DNA of 60,503 nucleotides from Amoebophrya sp. A120 (Eukaryota; Sar; Dinophyceae; Syndiniales; Amoebophryaceae): positions 690,834 to 751,336 of the forward strand of contig CAJINV010000023.1 in NCBI GenBank assembly GCA_905178155.1, read 5' to 3'. Below, in pieces: positions 1 through 10,422 of the stretch. The first letter of the stretch is position 1, and every line of letters starts with the position of its first letter. The notes beneath the pieces were generated by a model, which worked only from the letters and a program-made list of their open reading frames with translations, did no database searches and was not told the origin of the DNA. Made by a program: the position numbers and the translations under genes.

Positions 1-223
1 GGGCCGCGCTTTCGCCGCGCGGCTGGTTTGGCTTTCGCGCTGGTTAGATTTTCGCGCACGCATTTGGTTACCAATATCGCCCTCCGGGCGCGATCTTCAT
101 AGAACTAACACAGTAGAATCTGTCATGCTACGTCCTACATACCAGACCACAGACATGGGTCATGGAAAACCTGCATATACAAGCCCGGCATTCTTCCAGA
201 CCCAGACATTTCTGCAATCCATA
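1..223. mobile_element. Family B introner, right part, cut by window edge
   Basis: From about 113 the sequence matches the right half of the intact B element at 42517-42778, ending in the B terminal repeat at 196-223. The first ~110 bases are GC-rich, unlike other B elements, and may be a nested insertion. Right target-site copy GTGGT is at 224-228; the left copy lies outside the window. Confidence 0.75.
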
Positions 224-3200
224 GTGGTTGTGTTGACACAAAAGCGCGTAAAGAGTTTGCAGCGATTGCTCACGTCCTTGAGCGCTGGCGTGTATCCACC
301 GACCGGCGCGAAGATTGATGTGGAAGTCCGGGTAGACGGCGTCGCGAGCGGGGAAATGCGGCAGGTATTCCAAGACTTTGCTTGGCCGCCAACTACCTCC
401 TCCAGCACGATCCAGGGCGTGAAGAAGCTCGTCGAGCTTCCGGAAGGAGGCAAGGGTCTCGCGCAAGCCTGGTTCCAGGCGTGGCGAGCGCCCCTGCGGG
501 ACGACTACGGCGAGCAGGAGGCGTCCCGGCACCGGGCCATCATCCTGGAGGACGACGTGGAGCTATCGCCACTGTGGTACTGCTGGCTCCTTCTAGCGTG
601 GCAGCACTACGGGTCGCGCACCGATCTGGCCGGTATTTCCCTGGAGTATTGCAAGGGAAAATGCCCCCTCCCCATATCGCAAAGGCACGCCTCAGAGAAT
701 TTGTGATGCGGATTTGTGACCACAAATCGTGTCTGTCTTGCAAGAAAGCAACGGCATAGGCTCCGACTCATTAGGCAGGCGGTTTGTGATGCTGTTGGGC
801 CTACAGCATAGACGTTCCTCGTGCTAAGTGCTGAGGCCAAGACCTCTCGGCACTGGCATGATATGGGCCTACAGTCCTCGACTGCAAGACAAATCTGATT
901 TGTGTACACAAATCCAGCATCACAAGTTCCGTTTTGATATGGGGAGGGAGGATCTTTCCTTTCGATATGGAGCGCCAGCTGTTCGTGAACAAGATGTCCA
1001 AAGTATCAAAGTGAAAAAAGCCCCCTCGTCCCCATATTCAGACGGAAATTTCTGTTGCTGGATTTGTGTACACAAATCAGCGCTGTATTGCAGCAAGCGC
1101 TTGCAGGCAATTTTTCCTGAGTACTAGCGGTAGCCTGGTTATAGGTATGCAAAAGGCTAGTACTCGTCAGGCATGACAGACAGCTCTGCAGTAGGCAGAA
1201 GCGCATGACAGCTTGGCTGTGGAATGCGCCACACGGCTATCATCTGCCTCATATGCAAGACAGAGCTGATTTATGGTCACAAAGCAGCATCACAAATTTC
1301 AATTGTGAGCTTGGGGACGAGGGGGGATCATTTTTCCTCACGATACAAAGCCGGCCGCTCGGGGCTCAACGCGGCGTACCGAGCGGGCAAACCCTTCCTG
1401 TATAAACAGCTAGGCTCAATTGGATTCAGTCCGCACCCGCTGGTGTGGAAGAGGTTTCTGCAGTGGATCCAAGCGTATTGCGAGGAAAAATCACCCCTCC
1501 CCATACCAGAAAGGGATACTTCTGAAAATTTGTGATGCTGATTTGAGACCACAAATCGTCGCTGTGTTGCAAGGAGGCAAATCCAAAAACTCCGCCGCAT
1601 TCTGCGGGCAATTTGTAATGCTGTATGGCCTACGAAGGACGCGCCTGCCTTGCTAGGCGCCTACACCAAAGCGCCCCTACCCTGGCTCTGTATCTGGTTG
1701 CGATCTTTCACTGCAAGACGAAGCCGATTTGTGTACAGAAATCCCGCACCACAGAGTTCCATTTCGATATGGGGAGGGGGGATTATTTCCTTTCGATAGG
1801 GCGGTAGACGTGACCACGGTCGATTTGGCCATTCCCGGGCTGATGAGCACGTCCTGGTGGAAGGTGCTGAACCGCAAACAGCTGTGGACGCTATAGCAAG
1901 AAAAAACTGTTTCATTGTGAACTTGTGATGCATGAAATGGAACGCTGAACTATTCGTCTTGCTACACCTCCAACGCATTGGATTTTTAAGCGTCTTTTCC
2001 TTTGGGAAGCGCGCATGGCACGTTTTCTGTGTCATGTGTAGCAAACTTGTATATGGGGATCTTGCAAAACCATCACAGTGAAACAGTTTTTTCGTGGGAT
2101 AGACGCATCATTTTGTCTACTTCTGCTACCACAGCAAGACCCCTCTCTTCACGCTGTACTACGCCGCCGCGTCGTCCGGTGCTGGTGCCACCAGCACGAC
2201 CTCTGAGAAAGCTAGGACCATGGCTGCCCATTGGCGGGAGAAAGGAGCGCACTACGCGGCGAGCCTATCAAATGCAAACATGTCTGGGTTAGGAAGGATG
2301 CGAACTTGTGATGCGCATTTCACAACACAGACGAATCTCTCACGCATAGGCAGCAAAAGGCGCCCATTTCCTGTCACCAAAATGGGCGATTTGTCATGCG
2401 GATTAAGCAAAGCGGAAGCTTCTTGAAATCTGTGATGCTAGGGCTTCCATGGCAGACATTTTGTGCCATGCAAAAGCAGCATGACAAAAATCTGCATTCT
2501 TCCAGACCCAGACATTTTTGCATTTGATAGAGCCTCGGGCGCGACCACCCCTTGGTGAACCGGGCGGAGTTCTGGCTTATCAAAGAGAAAAATCCGCCAT
2601 CCCTATATCGAAACGAAGTTTCTGATGCTGGATTTGCGTACACAAATAAAGTCTGTCTTGCTGGAGAGGACTGCCGGCATATGCCAAGCCTGAGTCGACA
2701 GGTTTCGACGTAGGCGACTAGCATGACAGAGGTTGATGCTGTAAGCCCAACAGCATCACAAACCGCCCGCATAATGCGGCGGACTCTCGTCTGGGCTTGC
2801 CTTCTTGCAAGACAGACAGGATTTGTGGTCACAAATCTGCATTACAAATTCTCAGACGGATGCGTTTTCAATATGGGGAGGGGGGATTTTTCCTTCTGAT
2901 ATGGCTCTTTCCGCCACTGTTGCAACAACTCGACTGGGACACCACCACGGTGAATGCGCAAGATTTTCCAGCCCAGAACGTAGCCGGAACTGTATCCTAT
3001 GCAAAAACGTCCCCACACCATAGTCAAGATGGGGACTCGGCTAGGCAAATTCACAAGCTTTGGCTGTTTTGCATGACAAATCTCGACTCGTATTGTAGTG
3101 CTGTTAGAGCTATCTGAGCAGCATCACAGATCTAGGATACCATGCTGATTGAAGCATGACAAATTATAAAACACGACTGGAAAACGCCTCTCATGGGGCT

Positions 3201-5737
3201 CCGCATGACAAACATTGTCAGAATGCAGACTTGCATGACAACCCTGGGATGGGGACGCTTTTAGATACGATAAACTGGGGAGGGTGGGGCCGCGCCCGGG
3301 TCAGGGTTCTCCTCGCAGCAGAGCGAAGAAGCGCCCGCCCAGGTGCTCCGGTTAGGTACGCAATACGGGGGGTGGAAGTTTGAGGGCTCGGCGCTTTCGG
3401 AAAGTTCGGTAATCTACTCTGTGGGGCTCGGCGAAGACATCTCGTGGGACTTGGGGATGCTCGAGAAGTACCGGTGCCAGGTTTTCGGGTTTGATCCCAC
3501 TCCCAGGGCCGCGCAGCACGTGGAAAAACAGGAGCAGGCGGGAAAGATGCAAGTCGGTGGCTCCCGTATTGTGAGGGAAAATCCCCCCTTTCCATACTGA
3601 AAAGGTATGCTCCTAAAAATTTGCGATGCTGATTTGTGACCACAAATCCTGTGTCTCTCGCAAGGGGGCAAATCAAAAGAATCCGCCGACTTATACAGGC
3701 GATTTGTAATGCTGTTACGGCTACACGGCAGGCTTCTGCTATGCTAAGCACCTACGCCAAAACACCCCTGCACAGGCTTAGGCTTTGCCTGCAGTGCCTC
3801 ACTGCAAGACAGATGTGATTTGTGTAGACAAATCCCGCATCACAGATTTCCGTTTTGATATGGCAGGGGGGATTTTTCCTTTTGATATCCCGCCTCAGGT
3901 TCAAGTTCACGCCGGAGGGGTTGAGTGGCAAGGATGGCACCTCCACCTTTGTACTGCCGGCCAACCTATCCTGTGCAAAAGTACTATCGTACTCGTAGCA
4001 ATCGCAGTCATGCATTACAAGTTATTGTCTAGATGTAAATCCGCATGACAAGCTTTCTTTCTCATGCTGGGGAAATTTGTAATGCAATTATACGAGTTGT
4101 ACGATACTTTTGCAATGCATACAACCCCGCACACGTGTCCATGTCCGAGGCCTCGAACGACTCGCGGAACGTGAACGCGGAGAAGAAGACCCTCACCGTA
4201 TCAGAAGGAAAAATCCCCCCTCCTCGTATCAAAAACGAAATTTGTGTTGCTGTATTTGAGTACACAAATGACATTTGTCTTGCAGTAAAGGACTGCACGC
4301 AGTAGATCGTAAGCCTAAGGGGGGGCTTCTTGGTCTAGGGGACTAGCATGGCAGACGTCTGCCCTATAGGCCTTGCAGCATTACAAATCGCCTGCATATC
4401 GAGGCGGAGTCTCTGAGTTTGCCCTCTTGCAAGAGAGATAGGATTTGTGGCCACGAATCAGCGTCGCAAATTTTTGGAAGCAAGCGTGCCTTTTGAGTAT
4501 GGGGAGGGGGGATTTTTCCTTTTGATGCACCGTGCCGGTCGCGACGCTGCAGACCTGGCTTGCCAGAAACGGCCACTATCAAATGCAAATATGTCTGAGT
4601 CTGGAAGATTCCGCGATTTGTCATGCAGTTTTTCCAAGATCCACCAAGTCTATAACGCAGTGCCTAGCATCACAGGTTCTACAGCGCCTTGGTGATGCCT
4701 ATTCTGCATAAGAAATGCTTCTCAGCATGGCCAGAAGTGGGGACCTTTTGCAAGTCATGCAACACAGATCTTCGTATGATCCGCAACACGCATCACAAGT
4801 TCGCATCTTTCCAGACCCAGACATATTTGCATTTGATAGGCACGAAAAAGTGGACATCCTCAAGTTGGACATTGAAGGCTCGGAATACGCCCTGCTGGAG
4901 CAGTATGGGGGTGTCAGAATCGAAATCGACAAAATCGAAAAACCTGTAATGCATCAAATGCAGGGCACGTATGGCCTGTATTGGGGAGCAGGCAAATGAG
5001 ACCGATTGCAAGTCTGTTTAGGAGGAGGCGACGCGCTGCCAGAGCAGCATGACAGGAGCAGTCTTCTTTGCCCAAACAGCATGACAGACTGCATTTTGGC
5101 GCTCCCGAAATTCGTCATGCGCCAGTTGGAAACTGAGGCTCCAACTGGTATCGATTTTATGCGTCGCAAATAATTTCGATTTTGTTGATTTCGATCCTGA
5201 CGCTCCCATAAGCAGTGGGCTTTGGTCGATTACGCCACGAAGCCCTTCCCCGCAACGCAGCTACTGGTGGAGTTTCATCACCGTTACCTGGGCACCCAGG
5301 GGTTATCAGGAGGAAAAATCCCCCCTCCCCATATCAAAACGAAATTTCTGATGCTAAATTTGAGTAAACAAATCAGCTCTGTATTGCAGGAAGGCACTGC
5401 AGCCAGATTCCCAGGCTAGGTAGGGGCGTATGGGTCTAGTTGTTCAGCATGGCAAACGGCTCCCCTTTAAGCTGCCCAACAGCGTGACAAATCGCCTCCA
5501 TAATGGGGCGAAAGCTTCTGCCCTTGTCTTATTGCAAGACGCGTGCGATTTGTGACCTCAAATCAGCAACGCAAATTTTCGGAAAGATAGCTTTTCAATA
5601 TGGGGAGGGGGGATTTTTCGTTTTGATAGGGGTTGGCCCGCCACCAGAAGGTCCTCAAGCTCCTCGAACAGCGAGGGTTTAAAGTTTTCTACAATGACAA
5701 CAACCAAGAGATTGGCTTTATTCAGCACAAGTTGTAG
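224..5737 (+). CDS. Gene 1: glycosyltransferase-like / FkbM-type methyltransferase fusion, 5' partial
   Basis: Exons <224-646, 973-1003, 1351-1475, 1804-1891, 2107-2265, 2535-2577, 2907-2992, 3278-3566, 3893-3966, 4127-4198, 4533-4576, 4844-4903, 5216-5303, 5634-5737 (TAG) give 561 codons in one frame. Residues 1-300 resemble a nucleotide-sugar glycosyltransferase: IVVVLTQKR at the start, the acidic ILEDDVELSP motif near 106, then GISLERQ, GSIGFSPHP and IPGLMSTSWW. Residues from about 345 look like an FkbM-family SAM methyltransferase: VIYSVGLGEDISWDLG (SAM loop), VFGFDPTPRA, VDILKLDIEGSEYALLEQ and the tail FPATQLLVEFHH. The N terminus and any membrane anchor are upstream of the window. Likely substrate is a glycan whose sugar is added and O-methylated; that is inference. 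Thirteen introners interrupt it. Two genes joined by a wrong exon link is the alternative, but the frame is continuous through 2907-3566. Confidence 0.85.
647..967 (+). mobile_element. Introner A, gene 1
   Basis: 321 bp; TSD TGGAG at 642-646 and 968-972. A perfect 18-bp palindrome, GATTTGTGTACACAAATC, lies at 897-914. Confidence 0.9.
1004..1345 (-). mobile_element. Introner A, gene 1, reverse orientation
   Basis: 342 bp; TSD CAAAG at 999-1003 and 1346-1350. The 18-bp palindrome sits on the left at 1061-1078, the reverse of the preceding element. Confidence 0.9.
1476..1798 (+). mobile_element. Introner A, gene 1
   Basis: 323 bp; flanks AAGCG/GGGCG share only GCG, so the duplication has decayed. 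Removal keeps the frame. Confidence 0.85.
1892..2101. mobile_element. Introner D, gene 1
   Basis: 210 bp; TSD GACGC at 1887-1891 and 2102-2106. Ends pair through the CTGTTTCA/TGAAACAG repeats. Confidence 0.9.
2266..2529. mobile_element. Introner B, gene 1
   Basis: 264 bp; TSD GAGCC at 2261-2265 and 2530-2534. Its interior resembles the B elements at 24469 and 59608 read in reverse. Confidence 0.9.
2578..2901 (-). mobile_element. Introner A, gene 1
   Basis: 324 bp; TSD TGGCT at 2573-2577 and 2902-2906. Confidence 0.9.
2993..3272 (+). mobile_element. Introner C, gene 1
   Basis: 280 bp; TSD AACTG at 2988-2992 and 3273-3277. Confidence 0.9.
3567..3887 (+). mobile_element. Introner A, gene 1
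   Basis: 321 bp; TSD TCCCG at 3562-3566 and 3888-3892. Confidence 0.9.
3967..4121. mobile_element. Introner J, gene 1 (smallest, only copy seen)
   Basis: 155 bp; TSD CAACC at 3962-3966 and 4122-4126. Inverted ends built around GCAAAAGTA/TACTTTTGC and GTAC; no other member in the window. Confidence 0.85.
4199..4527 (-). mobile_element. Introner A, gene 1
   Basis: 329 bp; TSD CACCG at 4194-4198 and 4528-4532. The right terminus reads GATG instead of GATA. Confidence 0.9.
4577..4838. mobile_element. Introner B, gene 1
   Basis: 262 bp; flanks GCCAC/GGCAC match at 4 of 5 bases. Confidence 0.9.
4904..5210. mobile_element. Introner H, gene 1
   Basis: 307 bp; TSD AGCAG at 4899-4903 and 5211-5215. 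One of two H elements; the other is at 28232. Confidence 0.9.
5304..5628 (-). mobile_element. Introner A, gene 1
   Basis: 325 bp; TSD GGGGT at 5299-5303 and 5629-5633. Confidence 0.9.
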
Positions 5738-6012
5738 ACGAGGCTGGCTGGTGGATCGCATTATTTTGCGCTCTCGGTATATAAAAGTAGCGCCGTACTA
5801 AATGTTAAAATATGGATATTTGCTTTGCAAATGCAAATTCAAAAGACTTTCACTCACCATTATTTTTTCGTCAACTTGGTAGCAGTTGCTCCCCACACGA
5901 CAGGATAGTTCTATGAGCATAAATAAGTTGAGGATTGAAATTGCTCTATGTGATGTCAAATCCTAATGGTAAGCCGGCGTATCTTGTTGTAGCACGTGAT
6001 TCGAAAAAGACT
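5738..6012. other. Intergenic / 3' untranslated region
   Basis: AT-rich sequence after the gene 1 stop. No coding potential, introner or recognisable regulatory site was seen. Confidence 0.6.
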
Positions 6013-6020
6013 CCCAGATT

Positions 6021-7966
6021 GAGTAGGTGTGGGCCTGTAGGCCTAAATTCCGGTGGGTTGGTCGGTTGGTTGGTTGGTTTTGGACAGACGACATTTGATC
6101 GAATTTCCGAACTATGCAAACACGCCCACAGGTTTCGGGCGCAGGACGTGTTGCAGCTGCAGGCAGTTGTCCGTAACTTCCTTGGAGACGGACCAGGCTC
6201 CTACACGGTACTTGAGCCCACAAAAGATTTCGGTCGACACTGAGCGAAGGGCAGCATAGGTGCGACGGACCCCAAGCACCAGCATCCCGAACTGCAGAAG
6301 CTCAGACCTCCCCTAATTTCGCCAAGAAAAATGAAAAGTGGATCGAATGAAACAAAATGAAGAAACAGATGCTACCACTGATCTGCGCGACGGCCCGAAG
6401 CGCAGGGCCTTTCTGCTCTGTGGTGCGGCTTTTGTTTTGATTTTGATCACATTTCCACGCCCCCACACTGTGTCCTTTTTTTCGTTTTTTGTGACAGGGA
6501 GCGGGAGCCAACTGCTGTGCACAAAAACAAGGCGTCGCGTGATTTGAATCAATGCGAAGCTGCTGAAGCTTCAGACAGAGTGATAGCCAAGCAACCCAAT
6601 CCGACCGGCGTCCACTTTCACCGACCGGCCGCGGGCGGGTGGGCTGGTAGGTGGGTAGGCGTGTCCAGCAGGCCGCGCAGCCCCGCCCCGGCCGAGGCAG
6701 GGGGCGCTTGGGTGGGTAAGCCGGCAGGTGTGGCCAAAACGCAGGCACGCAGGCAACGCGCAGGCAGACAGACCGCAAAGGCAGGGAGCTGGGTGGGCGG
6801 GCTAGCGGGCGAGGCCAACGGGCAACGCGCACCCGCCCAGCTGCCCAGGCGGACAGGCCGGTAGGCCGGCACGTGTGGCCAACAGGCGTCGCACGCCCGC
6901 GCGCCCCTGCTCGGGCAGGTGGGAGGGAGGGTAGGTCGGTCGGCAGGCGTAGCCAGCAACCAAAACAGGCCGGCCCACGCACCCTTTCCCAGGAAGGTGG
7001 GTGGGTAGGTCAGCATGTGTGGCCACCAGGCGACGCGCCTGCCTGGCACACGCACCCCGGGTCAGGCGGGTCGGCGGGTGGTTGGGCAGGCCGGCACGCG
7101 CGATCAGCAGGCTGCGCACACCCGCCCCGGCCCAGGAATGGGGTTTTTAGGTCGGCAGGCGTGGCCACCCGGCAGCGCATGCGCCCCTCTGGCAGGTCAG
7201 GTGGGTGGGCGGGCCGGTAGGCCCGCGGGTTCGGTGGGGGGCGTGGCGACAGGGCGGCACGCCCCGCCCCACCCCTGCCCGGGCAGGTGGGTGGGCGGGT
7301 CGGCTAGCAAGCCGGGCCACCAGGCAACGCGCGCTGGACCAGCCACCCCCGCCAGAGCAAAAGGGTGGGTGGGTAGGTCGGCTGGCGCGACCAGCAGGCA
7401 ACACACACCCACACTGGCCCAGGCGGGTGGGTGGGTCGGTGGGTATGTCGGCAGGCGTGGCCACCAGGCAACGCGCGCGCGCCCGTCCCCGCCGAGACAG
7501 GCGGGAGGGCGGGTGGGTGGGTCGTCAGGCGTGGCCACCGGGCGGCGCGCCCTCACTCCTGCCAAGGGAGGTGGGTGGGTAGGTCGGCGCGTGTGGCCAG
7601 CAGGAAGAGCATGCTGGCTCACCCGCGCCAAGGCAGGTGGGTCGGTAGGCGTGGCCAATAGGCAACGCATGCTCGCCCCACCCCCCCACCAGGCGGATGG
7701 GTGGGAGGGTAGGTCGGTAGGCGTGGCCACCGATCTCCTCTGGGTGGAAAGGAATAGGTAGGTAGGTGGGTCGGTGCGATCACGAGAATACAATCGAAAA
7801 GAGAGCTGGTGGGTGGGTAGGTAGGCAGCTTCAACAGTAGTAGTAGACGAACCTCAGAAAAACACAACACACAATGCAGCGGGTTCGATCAAATGTCGTC
7901 TGTCCAAAACCAACCAACCAACCGACCAACCCACCGGAATTTAGGCCTACAGGCCCACGCCTATTG
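6021..7966. mobile_element. Non-autonomous TIR transposon carrying a GC-rich minisatellite
   Basis: This 1946-bp element is bounded by 83-bp inverted repeats at 6021-6103 and 7884-7966, which hold GGTTGG/CCAACC runs and a GACAGACGACATTTGATC block. An 8-bp target duplication, CCCAGATT, lies at 6013-6020 and 7967-7974. An 8-bp duplication is typical of the hAT superfamily but also of others. The interior has no transposase; from about 6620 to 7720 it is an imperfect tandem array of GGTGGGT..GGCGTGGCCA units. The long overlapping frames here (for example 7015-7761) come from the repeat and are not genes. Confidence 0.85.
6620..7720. repeat. GC-rich minisatellite array
   Basis: About 15 degenerate units of roughly 60-90 bp contain GGTGGGTGGGT, GGCAGGCGTGGCCA and an ACGCGC/CCCGCCCC block. 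The array lies wholly inside the 6021-7966 element. The purine bias on one strand could favour G-rich secondary structure. Confidence 0.85.
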
Positions 7967-7974
7967 CCCAGATT

Positions 7975-8324
7975 ATACCAGCGCGTCCGAAAATTTATTT
8001 TCAGTATGCCTTTAATAGTTCTTGCGCTGCGTCCGGAACATTTCAGGCAGCAGGCAGATTTGCATCACAAGTTGTCCTCTGGGGCCGCGCGGGGGGCCCC
8101 ACTTTCACAACTACACAGGATAAGAAGAATCTACTTCGGAGACCACTTTTTAAGTCCTTTATTGGTCTATAGACTGGTGTTCTTTTGCCTGATTCTTGAA
8201 ATTCGGTATCAAAGACCCCTGGAACTTCTTCCTTGTATAAATTCGTTGGCACACGAGGACCACACGGTAGTTCATTCCTATAATCAGTTCTCTGACTCTT
8301 TTTGTCACTAGTAGTGAAGAGCTA
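7975..8324. other. Intergenic, nothing recognised
   Basis: About 350 bp with one isolated TTTGCATCACAAG motif near 8060, possibly an eroded introner; otherwise nothing supportable. Confidence 0.5.
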
Positions 8325-8619
8325 TATCCTAAGTAAAAACGTGCCCGCCCCAGAGTCAAGATGGGAATTTTGCAGGACAAATCGACAAGCTTTGGCTGTT
8401 GCGCACGAGAAGTTTTGTCCCCTCGTAGTGTAGTCGCGATTTTTTAGATAGTGCAGGAGCATCATCTTCATCACAAATCTAGCCTATTATGCTGATTGGA
8501 GCATCACAAATTTCAAAACAGCGCTATAGAATGTGTCTCATAGGTCTCCGCATGAGAAACATTTTAAGCATGCAGATGTGCATGACGACTCTGGGGTGGG
8601 GACATTTTTCCTCAGGATA
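8325..8619 (+). mobile_element. Family C introner outside coding sequence
   Basis: 295 bp with C-type ends at both sides. Flanks AGCTA and AATCA do not match, so the copy is old or rearranged. No open frame surrounds it. Confidence 0.75.
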
Positions 8620-8639
8620 AATCAGACCGCGTGTTTCAT

Positions 8640-8891
8640 TATCAAATGTAAAAATGTCTGGGTCTGGAAATTTGTGATGCTGGTTGGCGTATCATGAGGC
8701 GGCCACAAGTGCTGGCTCAGCATGACAAGTTTCTGAGCTCCTAGGTGTTGCCTATTCTGCATGACAAACTGCGCTTCTGCATCACAGAAACGCGGAGCTC
8801 TTGGGTAACGTGCATGACAGATTTAAGAGCCATGCCAGACAAGCATGACAAACGCGAATTCTTCCAGACCCAGACATTTTTGCATTTCATA
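8640..8891. mobile_element. Family B introner outside coding sequence
   Basis: 252 bp; TSD TTCAT at 8635-8639 and 8892-8896. Neighbouring sequence shows no convincing coding frame, so it lies in an untranslated or intergenic region. Confidence 0.85.
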
Positions 8892-8935
8892 TTCATCCAC
8901 AGATCAGCTCTCCGCCACGTGTGTCACGTGGTGGA

Positions 8936-9197
8936 TATCAAATGCAAAAATGTCTGGGTCTGGAAGAATGCAACTTGTGATGCTGAATTTGGATTCCAAA
9001 AAAATCTGTATTGCATGAGCAGCAAAGGGAATGCAATTTTTGCTACGCGGAGAGGGCATTTGTCATGCGGAATAGGCATCGCGAAGCCCTCAAAAAATCT
9101 GTGATGCTGGGGCATGCATTACATGAATCATGGATCATACAAAATATGCATCACAAATCTCAGAATCTTCCAGACCCAGACATTTTTACATTTGATA
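8936..9197. mobile_element. Family B introner outside coding sequence
   Basis: 262 bp; TSD GTGGA at 8931-8935 and 9198-9202. It is 44 bp from the preceding B element; the short DNA between them contains a CCACGTGTGTCACGTGG imperfect palindrome. Confidence 0.85.
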
Positions 9198-9202
9198 GTG
9201 GA

Positions 9203-10190
9203 GGAAGGGGTCCAATTTATTTTGCACAGCCTCCAATCATGTATATCAGTTTATTTTCCCGTTAGTAGTAGAACTACATCAACTACGCACAAATGTAATT
9301 CATACTCGCGGCGGGCCACGCCACGTCAACGAATTGCGGCAAGTCTGCAGATGGACGACTTCTTATCAACTGCACCAAATTAATATGTCTGGGTCTGGAA
9401 ACTTGTAATTACACAAGTATGAACACACTTCTTCTATATTCCCAATTGTGTGCTTCAACGTTTTTTATCTTTCCTTCTTCAGCGCGAAAAAAGCTTTTCC
9501 TTCCGGGCCTTGAGCGCTAGCCTAAACCACAAGAAAATCTTGTAGCCTATCCGATATGCGGCCCATCTGCTTCCACTGTAAGGTTGGTAAAGGTGGAGCC
9601 AGGTGGTTTTTCATGTGTTGTTTCTTCCGGTTCATTTTCGTTCTCCCTCGAGTCAAATTCCAAATCCGTTTTTTCTATTTTCCATTTCCGAACTACTACT
9701 ACTCCTACTCGCGGTTCGTGATCACAATTTGTTTGTAGTTGTTGCTGATCGGATATTTTTTGCTTTTCGTGGACCGATGCTATGCAGTATTTTTTGCAAC
9801 TTTTGAAAAAAAGACGTCCATTTCTAATTGTTTTTTATTTTTGCAAGACGACATGCATTTTTTGAAAGATTTTTCTGTACCTATTTTCCTGTGGTTGTTT
9901 CAAGCTGTGTAAAGAGAGCAATACAAATCCAGAAAAAAGCTTCCATATAAACTTCTTTGCCAGAACTACAACAGGAAAGCAGGTGTAAAGATGCATTTTA
10001 GATCGGGTTGGATGGACGTCTTTTTCACTTTTGCCTTTGTAAAAAATTCCATCCAGAGCCCGAAATGTATGCGACGTAAAGATTGCTGGGAAAGTCATAA
10101 GCTTATGTGGTAACACTCTTCAAGATTCCCAAGCCGGCAGCGTTTGCAAATGTTCCCTACGATTAGTTTCTGCTTCCATTTAAATCTAAA
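9203..10190. other. AT-rich intergenic region with a B introner stub
   Basis: No supportable gene. A fragment of a B left end (TATGTCTGGGTCTGG, about 9383-9412) is isolated and lacks a partner end. The rest is AT-rich with long T runs. Confidence 0.55.
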
Positions 10191-10412
10191 AGTGGATGAT
10201 AGCCGGACTGCAATACGCAGCCAAGCATGACAAATTTTTGAACTGCTATGTATTGCGTATTTTTCCGCATGAGAAACAACGTTTTTACATGACAAATAGG
10301 AGAGCCTTTATTTCGTGCCCATGCATTACAGATTCTCGAGTCATGTCAGACATGCATGACAAAAACAAATGTAAGAATCTTCCAGACCCAGACATTTTTT
10401 TTGCAATCCATA
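10190..10412. mobile_element. Degenerate family B introner in the 5' leader of gene 2
   Basis: The right end at 10376-10412 is a clear B terminus, 10 bp before the gene 2 start codon. The left end is eroded, so the start is approximate and no TSD can be assigned. Confidence 0.65.
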
Positions 10413-10422
10413 CTTCTAGCAG

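Noticed and set aside
7015-7761. Long overlapping open frames on both strands
   Set aside because: Produced by the GC-rich minisatellite; composition is Gly/Arg/Ala/Pro-only in every frame with no domain.
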